From NCBI RefSeq assembly GCF_026278345.1, contig NZ_CP111085.1:4870282-4934281 (forward strand): 64,000 bases of DNA. The letters run 5' to 3'. A program made the position numbers and the translations under genes. Of the stretch, positions 17,591 through 26,346 are shown one piece after another. The notes below the pieces were generated by a model, which was not told the DNA's origin, did no database searches, and saw only the letters and a program-made list of their open reading frames with translations. This DNA comes from Tellurirhabdus rosea. Lineage in GTDB: Bacteria > Bacteroidota > Bacteroidia > Cytophagales > Spirosomataceae. Position 1 is the first letter of the stretch; each line of letters begins with the position of its first letter.

Positions 17591-20500
17591 TTAGAATGTG
17601 ATACCTAAGCCACCGATAAAGACAGAAGGAGCAGGCGTACGGAACTGGTCGACGCCCATCTGCAGTTCGCTGTCACCCAGGATGCTGATGTCCGGATCGG
17701 GGCCGGTGTATTTCGTAATGGTGAACAGGTTCTGACCCTGCAGGTACACCCGGGCACGAGAGAGACCAATCCGTTTCACCAGCGCATCAGGCAGGTTGTA
17801 ACCCACCTGCACCGTACGGGCGCGGAGGTAAGAGCCTTTTTCGAGGTAGTACGTGTTGGATACCGAGCCGGACTGCGTGTCGTTCGCGTTCAGGATCGGC
17901 AGCGTGGCGTTGGTGTTCTGCGGCGTCCACGAATCGGTCAGCACACGGGTGCTCACACCGCCGATGAAACCACGGAGATCCGTCCACCATTTCGTGTAGT
18001 TGTAGATGTCGTTACCGTAGTTCCAGAACAGGAACATGTTGAAATCAAACCCTTTGTACTTCAGCACAACGTCGGTACCCATCTGGAACTTCGGAATGGG
18101 AACGCCGAGGAACGTGCGGTCGAGGTCGTTGATGACACCGTCCGGACGGCCATCCGGTCCGCTGATGTCCCGATACCGCCAGCGGCCTACGCCGGATTGC
18201 GGGTTCGTTTTGCTGATACCGTCCTGGGTCGGGCCGGAAGTTACTTCCTGGGCGTTCTGGAAGATACCGTCGATGATAAAGCCGTAGAACGAAGACAGCG
18301 GCTGACCAGCCTGGGTCCGCTGGACACCCGGCAGACGACCGGCACCGTATTCGAAGAAGGCACTGCCCTCGGCATCCAGTTTGGTGGCCCGGTTACGGTA
18401 GCTGGTGAACGTCAGACCGATGTCGTATTTGAGGTCCGTCGTGATGTCACCGCGGGTCTGGATGGAGGCGTCAAAGCCTTTGTTCACCATGGTACCGACG
18501 TTGATCTTCGGCTGGTTGGCAGACTGTTCCAGACCATTGCGCTGGCGGTCAACCAGCAGGTCTTTCGTGGTGTTGTTGAAATATTCCAGCGTGAAGTCCA
18601 GGCGACCGTTGAAGAGGCTACCGTCCAGACCGATGTTGGTCATAACGGCCGTTTCCCACTTGGTCGAGGGGTTTCCCACGCGGTCGGGGCGATACCCGAT
18701 GGCTACACCACCCGTTCCACCGGCGATGTCGTAGGCCGTGTTGTTGGGGTTTGCCCGGAAGAACGAATACGAGTTGATCGGGTCAACGTTCCGCTGGCTA
18801 CCCATCTGGCCCCAGCCGCCGCGCAGTTTGAGGTCCGTGATCCAGGGAAGCGTTTTCACAAACGACTCTTCCGACAGACGCCAGCCCACACCGAAAGACG
18901 GGAAGGTGGCGTAGCGGTTTTCCGGACCAAATACGGACGAACCGTCGCGGCGAACCGTGAAGCTGAAGAGGTAGCGGTCGTTGTAGGTATATTCGGCCTT
19001 ACCGAAGATCGAGTACAGCGTGCGCGGCGTCGAAGGAGCACCGTTGACCTGCGGCGTAGCCTTACCCGTCCGGATCGACCAGAAGTTCGGGTCAGCGAAG
19101 TCGTAATCGTTCCGGAATGCGTTCAGGAAACGGAACTGCTCCTTGATGGCCTCGGTAGCGGCAAAGAGGCGAACGTCGTGCTTCTGGGCGAATACCTTAC
19201 GGTAGGCAAGGCTGTTGGTCCAGGTCCAGTTAAAGGCCCGTCCGAAGGTTTCGCCAAAGCCGTTATTCTTCTGGTTTTCGGCCCGCTCGTACGTGATGGC
19301 GGTGAAGGCATATTCGTTGAAGAAGTCCGTCTCCATCCCGAACGAAGTCGAAGCGGTCAGGTCTTTGAGGATGTCTACCTGCGCATACACGTTGCCAAAC
19401 AGGTTGATGCCCAGCGCACGGTTGTCTTTCCCGCGGATCAGGTTGGCGACCGGTGAGCTACCGTTGCCCGATTCTCCCGGAGAGTTACCGGCGAAATTAC
19501 CCTGAATGTCGTACACCGGAATGTAAGGAACCATCCGGTAAGCCTGCGCCCAGGGAGAGCCTTCGCCTGCGAAGTCAAGCGAGCGGCCGCCATTTCCGTT
19601 GAACTGTTTGTAGGCCAGCTGGAAGTTTTCGCCAAGCCGGAGCCAGGTGCGGGGTTTAAACTGCGTGTTGGCCCGGAACGTATACTTCTTGAAGTTGGTG
19701 TTAATGTAGTTACCGTCCTGGTTGAAGTAGTTCAGACCCAGGGAGTAAATACCTTTCTCACTGCCGCCGGTGGCGCTGAGCTGGTGCTGCTGAATCGTAC
19801 CGGGCTGGTAGATTTCGCGGAACCAGTTGGTACCGGCGCTGGTACGTGAGATCTGATAGTTGGCGGCATTGTCTGGATTGACGTTCGGCTGAACACGATA
19901 CAGGGAGGGATTGGCGCGCGGATCGCTCTGGGCGACGCCGCCTATCCCGTTGCCAACGAGCCAGTAAGGAACCGTCGGCTGGGGGCCGGTGCCGTAAATC
20001 TTGTGCGTTAAATCTTTGTTGGCCCCGGCCAGCGAACGCCACAGATACTCGCCATACTGCTGCGTGTTCAACATCTCCGGAAACTTGCTGTTCTGGATGG
20101 TCTGCGTACCGACGTAGCCATCGTAAGCGATTTCCGTTTTGCGGTTGGAACCCTGCCGGGTCGTGACGACCACTACCCCGTTCGCCGCGCGGGAACCGTA
20201 GATAGACGCCGAAACGGGGTCTTTCAGGACCTGAATGGAAGCAATGTCCTGCGGGTTGAGGTTGGACGGGTCGTAGGTCGGAACGCCGTCGATCACATAC
20301 AGCGGGTCGTTGTTACCGAACGAGACAAAACCCCGGATCCGGACTTTGGCCCCGGCTCCCGGTGCACCGGTGCCGCTGACGGTTACCCCGGCCGCCCGGC
20401 CCTGCAGGGCGTTCTGCAGGTTAGCCGTCGGCTGATTCTGCAGGGATTTTGTGTTGACGACCGACACCGATCCGACGATGTCTTTCTTCTTTTCGGCGGT

Positions 20501-20851
20501 GTATCCCGTGACGATCACCTCCTCCAGAGAACTAACATCTTCCACCATCGTCAGGTTTACGGCTGACTGGTTGCCAATCGCTACCTCCTGCGATTTGTAG
20601 CCGATAAAGGAGAAAACCAGGACATCTTCTGCATTACGGGCATTCAGGCTGAAACGACCGTCAGAATCGGTGTTGGCTCCCTGGGTAGTTCCCTTGATGA
20701 CTACACTGACACCGGGCAGAGGCTGACCGTCGCTACCAGACGTGACGCGCCCGGTAACCCGGCGATCTTGCGCAGTGGAAGCCCCGGCAGAAAACAACAG
20801 CAGGGACAGCATGCACACTCCCGTCACAAAGCGGTAAAGCATTGTTCGCAT
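17591..20851 (-). CDS. SusC/RagA family TonB-linked outer-membrane transporter
   Basis: TonB-dependent importer that works with the SusD lipoprotein. The start at ATG 20851 (MRTMLYRFVTGVCML) gives a clean signal peptide ending at STAQ; an upstream frame extension is not supported. Domains: CarboxypepD-reg-like N-terminal extension (VTGRVTSGSDGQPLPGVSV), TonB-box-like EEVIVTGY, plug domain with NLQNALQGRAAGV and DPLYVIDGVP, then a 22-strand barrel ending ARVYLQGQNLFTITKYTG and FIGGLGITF. The length of 1086 residues is normal. No FecR or sigma/anti-sigma genes lie near, so regulation is not evident. Confidence 0.97.
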   Translation of the reverse strand: MRTMLYRFVTGVCMLSLLLFSAGASTAQDRRVTGRVTSGSDGQPLPGVSVVIKGTTQGANTDSDGRFSLNARNAEDVLVFSFIGYKSQEVAIGNQSAVNLTMVEDVSSLEEVIVTGYTAEKKKDIVGSVSVVNTKSLQNQPTANLQNALQGRAAGVTVSGTGAPGAGAKVRIRGFVSFGNNDPLYVIDGVPTYDPSNLNPQDIASIQVLKDPVSASIYGSRAANGVVVVTTRQGSNRKTEIAYDGYVGTQTIQNSKFPEMLNTQQYGEYLWRSLAGANKDLTHKIYGTGPQPTVPYWLVGNGIGGVAQSDPRANPSLYRVQPNVNPDNAANYQISRTSAGTNWFREIYQPGTIQQHQLSATGGSEKGIYSLGLNYFNQDGNYINTNFKKYTFRANTQFKPRTWLRLGENFQLAYKQFNGNGGRSLDFAGEGSPWAQAYRMVPYIPVYDIQGNFAGNSPGESGNGSSPVANLIRGKDNRALGINLFGNVYAQVDILKDLTASTSFGMETDFFNEYAFTAITYERAENQKNNGFGETFGRAFNWTWTNSLAYRKVFAQKHDVRLFAATEAIKEQFRFLNAFRNDYDFADPNFWSIRTGKATPQVNGAPSTPRTLYSIFGKAEYTYNDRYLFSFTVRRDGSSVFGPENRYATFPSFGVGWRLSEESFVKTLPWITDLKLRGGWGQMGSQRNVDPINSYSFFRANPNNTAYDIAGGTGGVAIGYRPDRVGNPSTKWETAVMTNIGLDGSLFNGRLDFTLEYFNNTTKDLLVDRQRNGLEQSANQPKINVGTMVNKGFDASIQTRGDITTDLKYDIGLTFTSYRNRATKLDAEGSAFFEYGAGRLPGVQRTQAGQPLSSFYGFIIDGIFQNAQEVTSGPTQDGISKTNPQSGVGRWRYRDISGPDGRPDGVINDLDRTFLGVPIPKFQMGTDVVLKYKGFDFNMFLFWNYGNDIYNYTKWWTDLRGFIGGVSTRVLTDSWTPQNTNATLPILNANDTQSGSVSNTYYLEKGSYLRARTVQVGYNLPDALVKRIGLSRARVYLQGQNLFTITKYTGPDPDISILGDSELQMGVDQFRTPAPSVFIGGLGITF

Positions 20852-21287
20852 AAGCGTGAAAACAGTTAAGGTTAGATTAATAAGTGAAGCAGCTTCCGTT
20901 TTGGGCACGGAACCCAATTTTAAAGGTACAGAAATTTCAAAAAGGGGTTGGGTTACTTTATAAAAAAAATTTTAAAAAATATAATTATTGCGGGAGTTAT
21001 AAAAGAATGCGAAAAGAAAAAGTGGAAATAATTCTACTTATTAAATGATTCCGGAATGACGCGAATTTACTTTTCGGCACCGTTTAAACTAGGGATATGT
21101 AATTAGGTACATTCCGTAGAAGGGCTTTTGATACGCGGTCGGGTGATTCCGCAAAGGCCCTGAACGCCGCACCAAATCGATAAAGGCCGCTCACCGGCAA
21201 AGCGCTTTACGGCTGAGCGTAAACGGAAAGAAGTTTCGCGAACTTATTGTTGACATTGTTGTTACAAATACGGACCTTTGGTGCCTT
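20852..21287. other. Divergent intergenic region between susC and the copper cluster
   Basis: About 435 bases without a plausible gene. An AT-rich block (20955-21060) probably holds the minus-strand susC promoter. On the plus strand GACCTTTG at 21273-21280, just before the ATG at 21288, is one mismatch from TAnnTTTG and may be the promoter of the copper cluster. No strong hairpin was seen. Confidence 0.5.
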
Positions 21288-21743
21288 ATGAAGCCTCTTT
21301 TTCATCGAATATTCTGTCTGCTAATGGCCTGTATCGTGCTGGTTTCCAGTACGGGTTTCGGGCTGGTGGAACATTCGTGCATGATTCGGGGCAAAAAACT
21401 GTACCTGGCCGCCCAGGAGAAAAAGAGCGGTTGCCCGTCCTGCCGCAAGGCGCACGCCCGAGCGGATGGGAAGTCGAACGCGGTAACCATCCAGAAAAAG
21501 GACTGTTGCCAGGAACAGACCCAATTCCGCAACATCGATGTTGCTTCTTCCTTCAGCCAGCTTGTCGCCAAATTGCTTAAGTCGCTGACCGATCTGGCGG
21601 TGCAGGGCATTTCGCTGGCGGTGCAGTGGCTCGTTGGGCTGCTTTTTCCCCTGAAGGACGAACTGGTCCGCCTGTTTAGTTCTCCCCCCACTTCGCTGTC
21701 GGGCCGTGATCTGCTGGCCTTTGTGCAGCGTTTTCTGCTATAG
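21288..21743 (+). CDS. HYC_CC_PP-type secreted Cys-rich protein
   Basis: A 151-residue exported protein with a signal peptide (MKPLFHRIFCLLMACIVLVSST) and the spaced motifs of the HYC_CC_PP family: GFGLVEHSCMIRGKKL (H-x-C), CPSC and KKDCCQEQ. Five cysteines and a histidine in the mature part suggest metal binding. Homologues in Bacteroidota typically sit directly before a TonB receptor for metal-related transport, as here (71 bases). A hydrophobic stretch near 100-118 (AVQGISLAVQWLVGLLFPL) may associate with membrane. Family assignment rests on the Cys pattern; a copper role is inferred from neighbours. Confidence 0.75.
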   Translation: MKPLFHRIFCLLMACIVLVSSTGFGLVEHSCMIRGKKLYLAAQEKKSGCPSCRKAHARADGKSNAVTIQKKDCCQEQTQFRNIDVASSFSQLVAKLLKSLTDLAVQGISLAVQWLVGLLFPLKDELVRLFSSPPTSLSGRDLLAFVQRFLL

Positions 21744-21814
21744 CTTTATTGGAATATCGGCCCGCCCGCGCCTTCTGGTGCTGGCTTTTTGTGTTTGTAT
21801 TTCAATAAACTGTC

Positions 21815-24055
21815 ATGAAAAGTTTCTCATTTTCACCACATAAGCTATTTTTTGCTGTAACGCTTTTCGGGGCAAGTGCCATTTCCGCGCTCGCCCAGCA
21901 ACGGGTGGAAGGCACCGTTTCTGAAACCAGCCAGGGCCAGAAAACGCCGCTGATTGGCGTGAGTGTCCACTGGGCCGGAACCACCCGGGGCGTTCTGACG
22001 GACTCGGTGGGCCGGTACGCCATCGAGCGGGACAGCCTCTCCAACCGGCTGGTGTTCAGTTATGTTGGCTATCGGACCGATACGGTGGCGTTCAGCGGGC
22101 AGTCGCCGCTGGATGTGACGCTGGCGGGCGAAACGACCCTCCGGGAGGTCACCGTATCCGGCGCTTCCACGCAGTACGACCGGATGGCACCCATCCAGAC
22201 CGAACTGCTCACGGCCCGGACCCTCGCCAAGGCGGCCTGCTGCAACCTCTCGGAAAGCTTCGAGACCAACGCCTCCGTCAGCGTTTCGTACGCCGATGCC
22301 GTCACCGGCGCCAAACAGATTCAAATGCTGGGGCTGAGCGGTAACTACATCCAGACCAACGTCGAGAACGTCCCGTCCATCCGCGGGCTGGCTTCGACCT
22401 TTGGCCTCAACTACATTCCCGGCACCTGGATTTCTTCCATCGATATCGGAAAAGGCGTTGGTTCGGTGGTGAACGGCTACGAAGGTATGCTGGGCCAGAT
22501 CAACGTCGAACTGCAGAAACCAGACGCACGGGAGCGCCTATACGCGAACGGGTACGTCAACAGTTTTGGTCGTCTGGAGGCAAATCTGAATCTGTCCAAA
22601 CCGCTGACCGACAAATGGAGTGTCGGCTTCCTGGGGCACGGCAGTACGCTCCGTAACGAAGTGGACCAGAACGGCGACCGTTTTCTGGACTTGCCGCTCT
22701 ACAACCAGCTCAACGGCATCGTCCGGGCGAAATACGCTTCCGAGCGGTTTATGACGCAGTTTGGCGTCCGGGCTCTGTACGAAGACCGGGAGGGCGGACA
22801 GATCTCCGAAGCCGGAGGAGCGGGCCGCCGGTACACGTTCACCAACCAGACCAAACGGCTGGAGGTGTTTTCCAAAACCGCCCGCCTGTACCCCAGCAAG
22901 CCCTACAAAGGACTTGGCTTGATTCTGAACGCGCTGCGGCACGAATCGAACTCGCGCTTTGGCTTTACGCCGTACGACGGACTCCAGCAGTCGCTGTACG
23001 GAAACCTGATTTACCAGACCATTCTCGGCAATACCAACCATTCCGTCAAAACCGGCTTCAGCTACCTGCTGGACGATTACAACGAACGGTACCGGGATAC
23101 CACGATGCGGCGGACGGAGTCCGTGCCCGGCATTTTCGGCGAGTATACCTACAATTATCTGGAAAAGTTTACCGCCGTGCTGGGGCTCCGCGCTGATTTC
23201 CACAACCTGTTCGGCACGCAGTTTTCGCCCCGGCTGCACCTGAAATACCATCCCACAGAAACGGTCACGCTGCGGGCTTCGGCCGGACGGGGCTTCCGGG
23301 TGCCCAACGCGCTGGCCGAGAACTACGGCTATCTGGTCAGCTCCCGGCGGGTGGTTTTTTCCGGGCCGCTTCGTCCGGAAGAATCCTGGAACTACGGCCT
23401 GAGCGTCACGAAAGACTTCCTGCTGCTGGGACAGAAGGCTACGTTTGTGGCTGACTACTATCGGACCGATTTCCAGAACCAGCTCGTAGTCGATCTGGAA
23501 AAACAGCACGAAATCAACTTCTACAACCTCAGAGGCCGCTCGTTTGCCACCAGCCTCCAGGCCGAACTGACCTACCACCCGATCAAACGGACGGAGGTGA
23601 AGCTGGCCTATCGGCGTTTCGACGTGCAGCAGTCTATGGGCGCGCCGTTTGGCGAAAGCGTACTGCTGCCGCGCATGATGGTCAGCCGCGACCGGGTGCT
23701 GTTCAACGCGGAGTATGCCCTGCCGTACGACAAATGGCGGTTCGATTTCACGGTGCAGTGGAATGGGCCGCGCCGGATTCCGTACATCCAGGACGGGTAC
23801 GTGCACAGCCGTTACGAAGCCATGCCGACCGCCACGGCCCCGTCTTTTTACAATCTTAACGCCCAGGTGACGAAGGCGTTCCGAATGTTCGATCTGTATC
23901 TGGGCGGCGAAAACCTGGGCAATTTCCGGCAGGCCAACCCCATCGTGAGCGCCGACAATCCGTTCGGACAGCACTTCGATGCCGCCTCGATGGTCTGGGG
24001 ACCCATCACCGGACGCATGCTCTACGCCGGATTCCGTTATAAAATCAAACGATGA
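21815..24055 (+). CDS. TonB-dependent receptor (probable copper-related)
   Basis: A 746-residue outer-membrane receptor. Signal peptide to about residue 27 (ALAQ), a CarboxypepD-reg-like beta domain (VEGTVSETSQGQKTPLIGVSVHW), TonB box-like LREVTVSG, then a plug with the distinctive KAACCNLSESFETNASVSV segment and IQMLGLSGNYIQ. A barrel with repeated aromatic strand ends follows, closing at YAGFRYKIKR. The adjacent cysteines in the plug and the flanking metal-binding genes suggest copper or a copper complex as cargo or signal. Its last 4 bases overlap the start of the regulator gene, so the two are co-translated. Confidence 0.88.
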   Translation: MKSFSFSPHKLFFAVTLFGASAISALAQQRVEGTVSETSQGQKTPLIGVSVHWAGTTRGVLTDSVGRYAIERDSLSNRLVFSYVGYRTDTVAFSGQSPLDVTLAGETTLREVTVSGASTQYDRMAPIQTELLTARTLAKAACCNLSESFETNASVSVSYADAVTGAKQIQMLGLSGNYIQTNVENVPSIRGLASTFGLNYIPGTWISSIDIGKGVGSVVNGYEGMLGQINVELQKPDARERLYANGYVNSFGRLEANLNLSKPLTDKWSVGFLGHGSTLRNEVDQNGDRFLDLPLYNQLNGIVRAKYASERFMTQFGVRALYEDREGGQISEAGGAGRRYTFTNQTKRLEVFSKTARLYPSKPYKGLGLILNALRHESNSRFGFTPYDGLQQSLYGNLIYQTILGNTNHSVKTGFSYLLDDYNERYRDTTMRRTESVPGIFGEYTYNYLEKFTAVLGLRADFHNLFGTQFSPRLHLKYHPTETVTLRASAGRGFRVPNALAENYGYLVSSRRVVFSGPLRPEESWNYGLSVTKDFLLLGQKATFVADYYRTDFQNQLVVDLEKQHEINFYNLRGRSFATSLQAELTYHPIKRTEVKLAYRRFDVQQSMGAPFGESVLLPRMMVSRDRVLFNAEYALPYDKWRFDFTVQWNGPRRIPYIQDGYVHSRYEAMPTATAPSFYNLNAQVTKAFRMFDLYLGGENLGNFRQANPIVSADNPFGQHFDAASMVWGPITGRMLYAGFRYKIKR

Positions 24056-24630
24056 AACTGGGAGTCAAACATATGGTGTGCGACCGCTGCAAACGCGTGG
24101 TTCGCGAAGAACTGGAAAAACTGGGTCTGGATGTCCAGCAGGTGGATCTGGGCGAGGTGACGGTGGCTGGTGAGCCGGACGAAAGCCAGTTGGTTGCTGT
24201 CCGGCAGATTCTGGAGGCCAACGGGTTTGAGCTGCTGGACGACCGCCGTTCGGTGCTGGTGGAGCAGATCAAGCGGGTCATTATCAACGAAATCCACCAC
24301 GACCGCCGCGACCGGCCCGAACACCAGAACCTGTCCGACTACCTCGCCCAGAAGCTCGGATACGACTATTCGTACCTGAGCCACCTGTTTTCCAGCGTGG
24401 AGGCGATGACCATCGAAAAGTACGTCATCGCTCAGAAAATTGAGAAAGTAAAGGAGTATCTGGCTTATAATGAGTTAAGCCTGAGTGAGATCGCCTGGCG
24501 GCTGGGTTACAGCAGTTCGCAGCATCTGTCGAATCAGTTCCGGCAGGTGGTGGGAATGACGCCGGGCGCTTTCCGGAAAGAAGGTTTACCGCTCCGGCGG
24601 AGCCTGGATGCGGTGAATACGCCAAAATAA
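24052..24630 (+). CDS. Metal-sensing regulator: HMA-like domain fused to AraC DNA-binding domain
   Basis: A 192-residue protein. Residues 1-63 have the shape of a heavy-metal-associated domain: MVCDRC (C10, C13) after a first strand, helix VVREELEKLGL, strand VTVAG, helix QLVAVRQILEANGFELL. Residues 85-180 form an AraC/XylS double helix-turn-helix: SDYLAQKLGYDYSYLSHLF, IEKYVIAQKIEKVKEYLAYN, LSLSEIAWRLGYSSSQHLSNQFRQ and the closing GMTPGAFRK. The arrangement suggests that Cu(I) or a similar ion bound at CxxC controls DNA binding. It overlaps the TonB receptor gene by 4 bases and probably controls that gene and the genes downstream. Confidence 0.85.
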   Translation: MKLGVKHMVCDRCKRVVREELEKLGLDVQQVDLGEVTVAGEPDESQLVAVRQILEANGFELLDDRRSVLVEQIKRVIINEIHHDRRDRPEHQNLSDYLAQKLGYDYSYLSHLFSSVEAMTIEKYVIAQKIEKVKEYLAYNELSLSEIAWRLGYSSSQHLSNQFRQVVGMTPGAFRKEGLPLRRSLDAVNTPK

Positions 24631-24678
24631 TGCACACGCAGGCCGGTATTTTGTACGGTCTGGACAATAAAGCCGGTG

Positions 24679-24686
24679 TAGTTTTG
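24679..24686 (+). promoter_or_regulatory. Bacteroidota -7 promoter motif (TAGTTTTG)
   Basis: An exact TAnnTTTG match 49 bases before the copper-storage-like gene at 24735, and inside the non-conserved upstream frame extension. A TTTG lies at 24650-24653, but the spacing (25 bases) is longer than usual for a -33 element. Confidence 0.45.
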
Positions 24687-24734
24687 CCAACACAAATCAA
24701 CCCGAATATTTATTCACACCAAAAGAACAACGTT

Positions 24735-25073
24735 ATGGAAACCATGCAAAAGCACGAAGAACATGTCCGGATTTGTTTCGACTGCGCCGCCGCCTGCGAG
24801 CACTGTGCCACCGCCTGCCTGAAGGAGGAGCACCTTCACATGATGAAGGAATGTATCCGTCTCTGCCGCGACTGTGCGGACTTCTGCAAAATGTGCGCCA
24901 GCCTGACGGCCCGCGAATCGCAGTTCATGGCACCGTTCATGACCCTATGTGCGGAGGTCTGCGACGCCTGCGCGGCCGAGTGCGAAAAGCACGAGGACGA
25001 ACACTGCCAGCGTTGTGCCGAAGCCTGCCGCCGCTGCGCCGAGGACTGCCGCCGGATGTCGGTGACGGGCTGA
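24735..25073 (+). CDS. Cysteine-rich four-helix-bundle copper-storage-like protein (Csp/DUF326)
   Basis: A 112-residue protein with 19 cysteines arranged in repeated CxxC and CxxxC steps along four predicted helices (RICFDCAAACEHCATAC; ECIRLCRDCADFCKMC; LCAEVCDACAAEC; HCQRCAEACRRCAEDC). This is the pattern of bacterial Csp copper-storage proteins, whose cysteines line the core of a four-helix bundle and hold many Cu(I) ions. No signal peptide is present, so it should act in the cytosol. ATG 24735 (METMQKHEEHVRIC) is preferred because the helix-bundle homology starts there. It follows the regulator gene by about 100 bases with its own possible promoter. Confidence 0.9.
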   Translation: METMQKHEEHVRICFDCAAACEHCATACLKEEHLHMMKECIRLCRDCADFCKMCASLTARESQFMAPFMTLCAEVCDACAAECEKHEDEHCQRCAEACRRCAEDCRRMSVTG

Positions 25074-25221
25074 GCGTTCAGTCGTAAACTCTGAATCGAT
25101 AAACGAGGGATTTCCTCGTCCCGTCAGGGGTCAAATGGATGTAGCAGACCGGCATAAAGCCATCCTTCGGCGTGCCGTCAGGGACGCAACCGACTCGTTG
25201 AAGTTAATGATTGATACAACC

Positions 25222-26262
25222 ATGAAGTTCCTGCTTTTCTTTGGTCTGCTGCTGGTTTCGCGATTAAGTGTTGCGCAGCAACCCGTCCCCATCGCGACTG
25301 GCCGTCAGCCTTCCCTCACCACGGACGGCGACGGAACGGTGCATCTGGTGTTCGGGCGGCCGGGAGAAATCTGGTACAGCGCCAGCCAGCAGGAAACGAC
25401 GTTTTCAGCCCCGGTTCGGGTCGATACCTTGTCCGGCCTGCATCTGGGTGCGTCGCGGGGGCCGCAGATCGCCGTTTCGAAGCAGACGGTGCTGATTACG
25501 GCCATCGACGGCCGGGGCAACGTCTGGGCGTATTGCCTGGACCGCCCGACCGGCCGCTGGACCCGGCGCATCCGCGTGACCGACAGTCCGGCCGCTGCGC
25601 CCGAAGGCTTCGTGGCGCTGACTGCCGCCGGAGAGCCCAACCGGTTCATGGCCGTCTGGCTCGACGTGCGCGGGGACAAGCAGAACAAGATTGCGGGCGC
25701 GGTGACCAGCGATGGGGGCCAGACCTGGTCGGCCAACCGGCTGCTTTACCGCTCCCCCGACGGCTCGGTCTGCGAGTGCTGCCAGCCCTCGGTAGCCGCC
25801 AGCGGTACGCAGGTAGCGATTCTGTTTCGAAACTGGCTCAACGGCTGCCGGGACATGTATGTGCTGAAATCGACCAACGGCGGGCAGACCTTCGGAGATA
25901 CCGTCCGGCTCGGACAGGGGAGCTGGCCGCTGAAAGCCTGCCCGATGGACGGCGGAAGCCTGGCGCTGCTGGAGGACGGAACCGTCGAGACGGTCTGGAG
26001 GCGCGACAACCGCCTGTTTGCCGCCCGACCCGGTGAACTGGAAGTGGAACTCGGACGGGGAAAGAACGCCCAGCTTTTGTCGCAAACGGGCCTGAACCTG
26101 TACGTCTGGCAGGATGAAGGCAACATCTGGGCCCTGAGAGGCGTTGGAACGGAGCCAAAACGGCTGGGGCCGGGCAATTTTGCCAAACTAACTCCATTTG
26201 GAGAAAATCAGGCGCTCTGCGTCTGGGAAAGCGAAGGAAAGATCGTGGCAACGGTACTATAA
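25222..26262 (+). CDS. Exported sialidase-fold (BNR) protein with CECC motif
   Basis: A 346-residue exported protein. ATG 25222 (MKFLLFFGLLLVSRL) gives a signal peptide ending SVAQQ. Two Asp-box (BNR) repeats are visible, TSDGGQTWSA and STNGGQTFGD, typical of sialidase-like beta-propellers. However, no arginine triad could be assigned, so a true sialidase is doubtful. An unusual cysteine set, VCECCQPS, NGCRDMY and KACPMDGG, sits on neighbouring blades and could bind metal. Its place between a Csp-like protein and a Met/His-rich barrel favours a role in periplasmic copper handling. That role is an inference. Confidence 0.7.
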   Translation: MKFLLFFGLLLVSRLSVAQQPVPIATGRQPSLTTDGDGTVHLVFGRPGEIWYSASQQETTFSAPVRVDTLSGLHLGASRGPQIAVSKQTVLITAIDGRGNVWAYCLDRPTGRWTRRIRVTDSPAAAPEGFVALTAAGEPNRFMAVWLDVRGDKQNKIAGAVTSDGGQTWSANRLLYRSPDGSVCECCQPSVAASGTQVAILFRNWLNGCRDMYVLKSTNGGQTFGDTVRLGQGSWPLKACPMDGGSLALLEDGTVETVWRRDNRLFAARPGELEVELGRGKNAQLLSQTGLNLYVWQDEGNIWALRGVGTEPKRLGPGNFAKLTPFGENQALCVWESEGKIVATVL

Positions 26263-26346
26263 CGTAAGGCGATTCGCCGCAGCGGCCGGGACCCATGCCA
26301 CGGGATTCACTGTCAAAAAGTAACGGACTGAAGTCCGTGCGTATCC

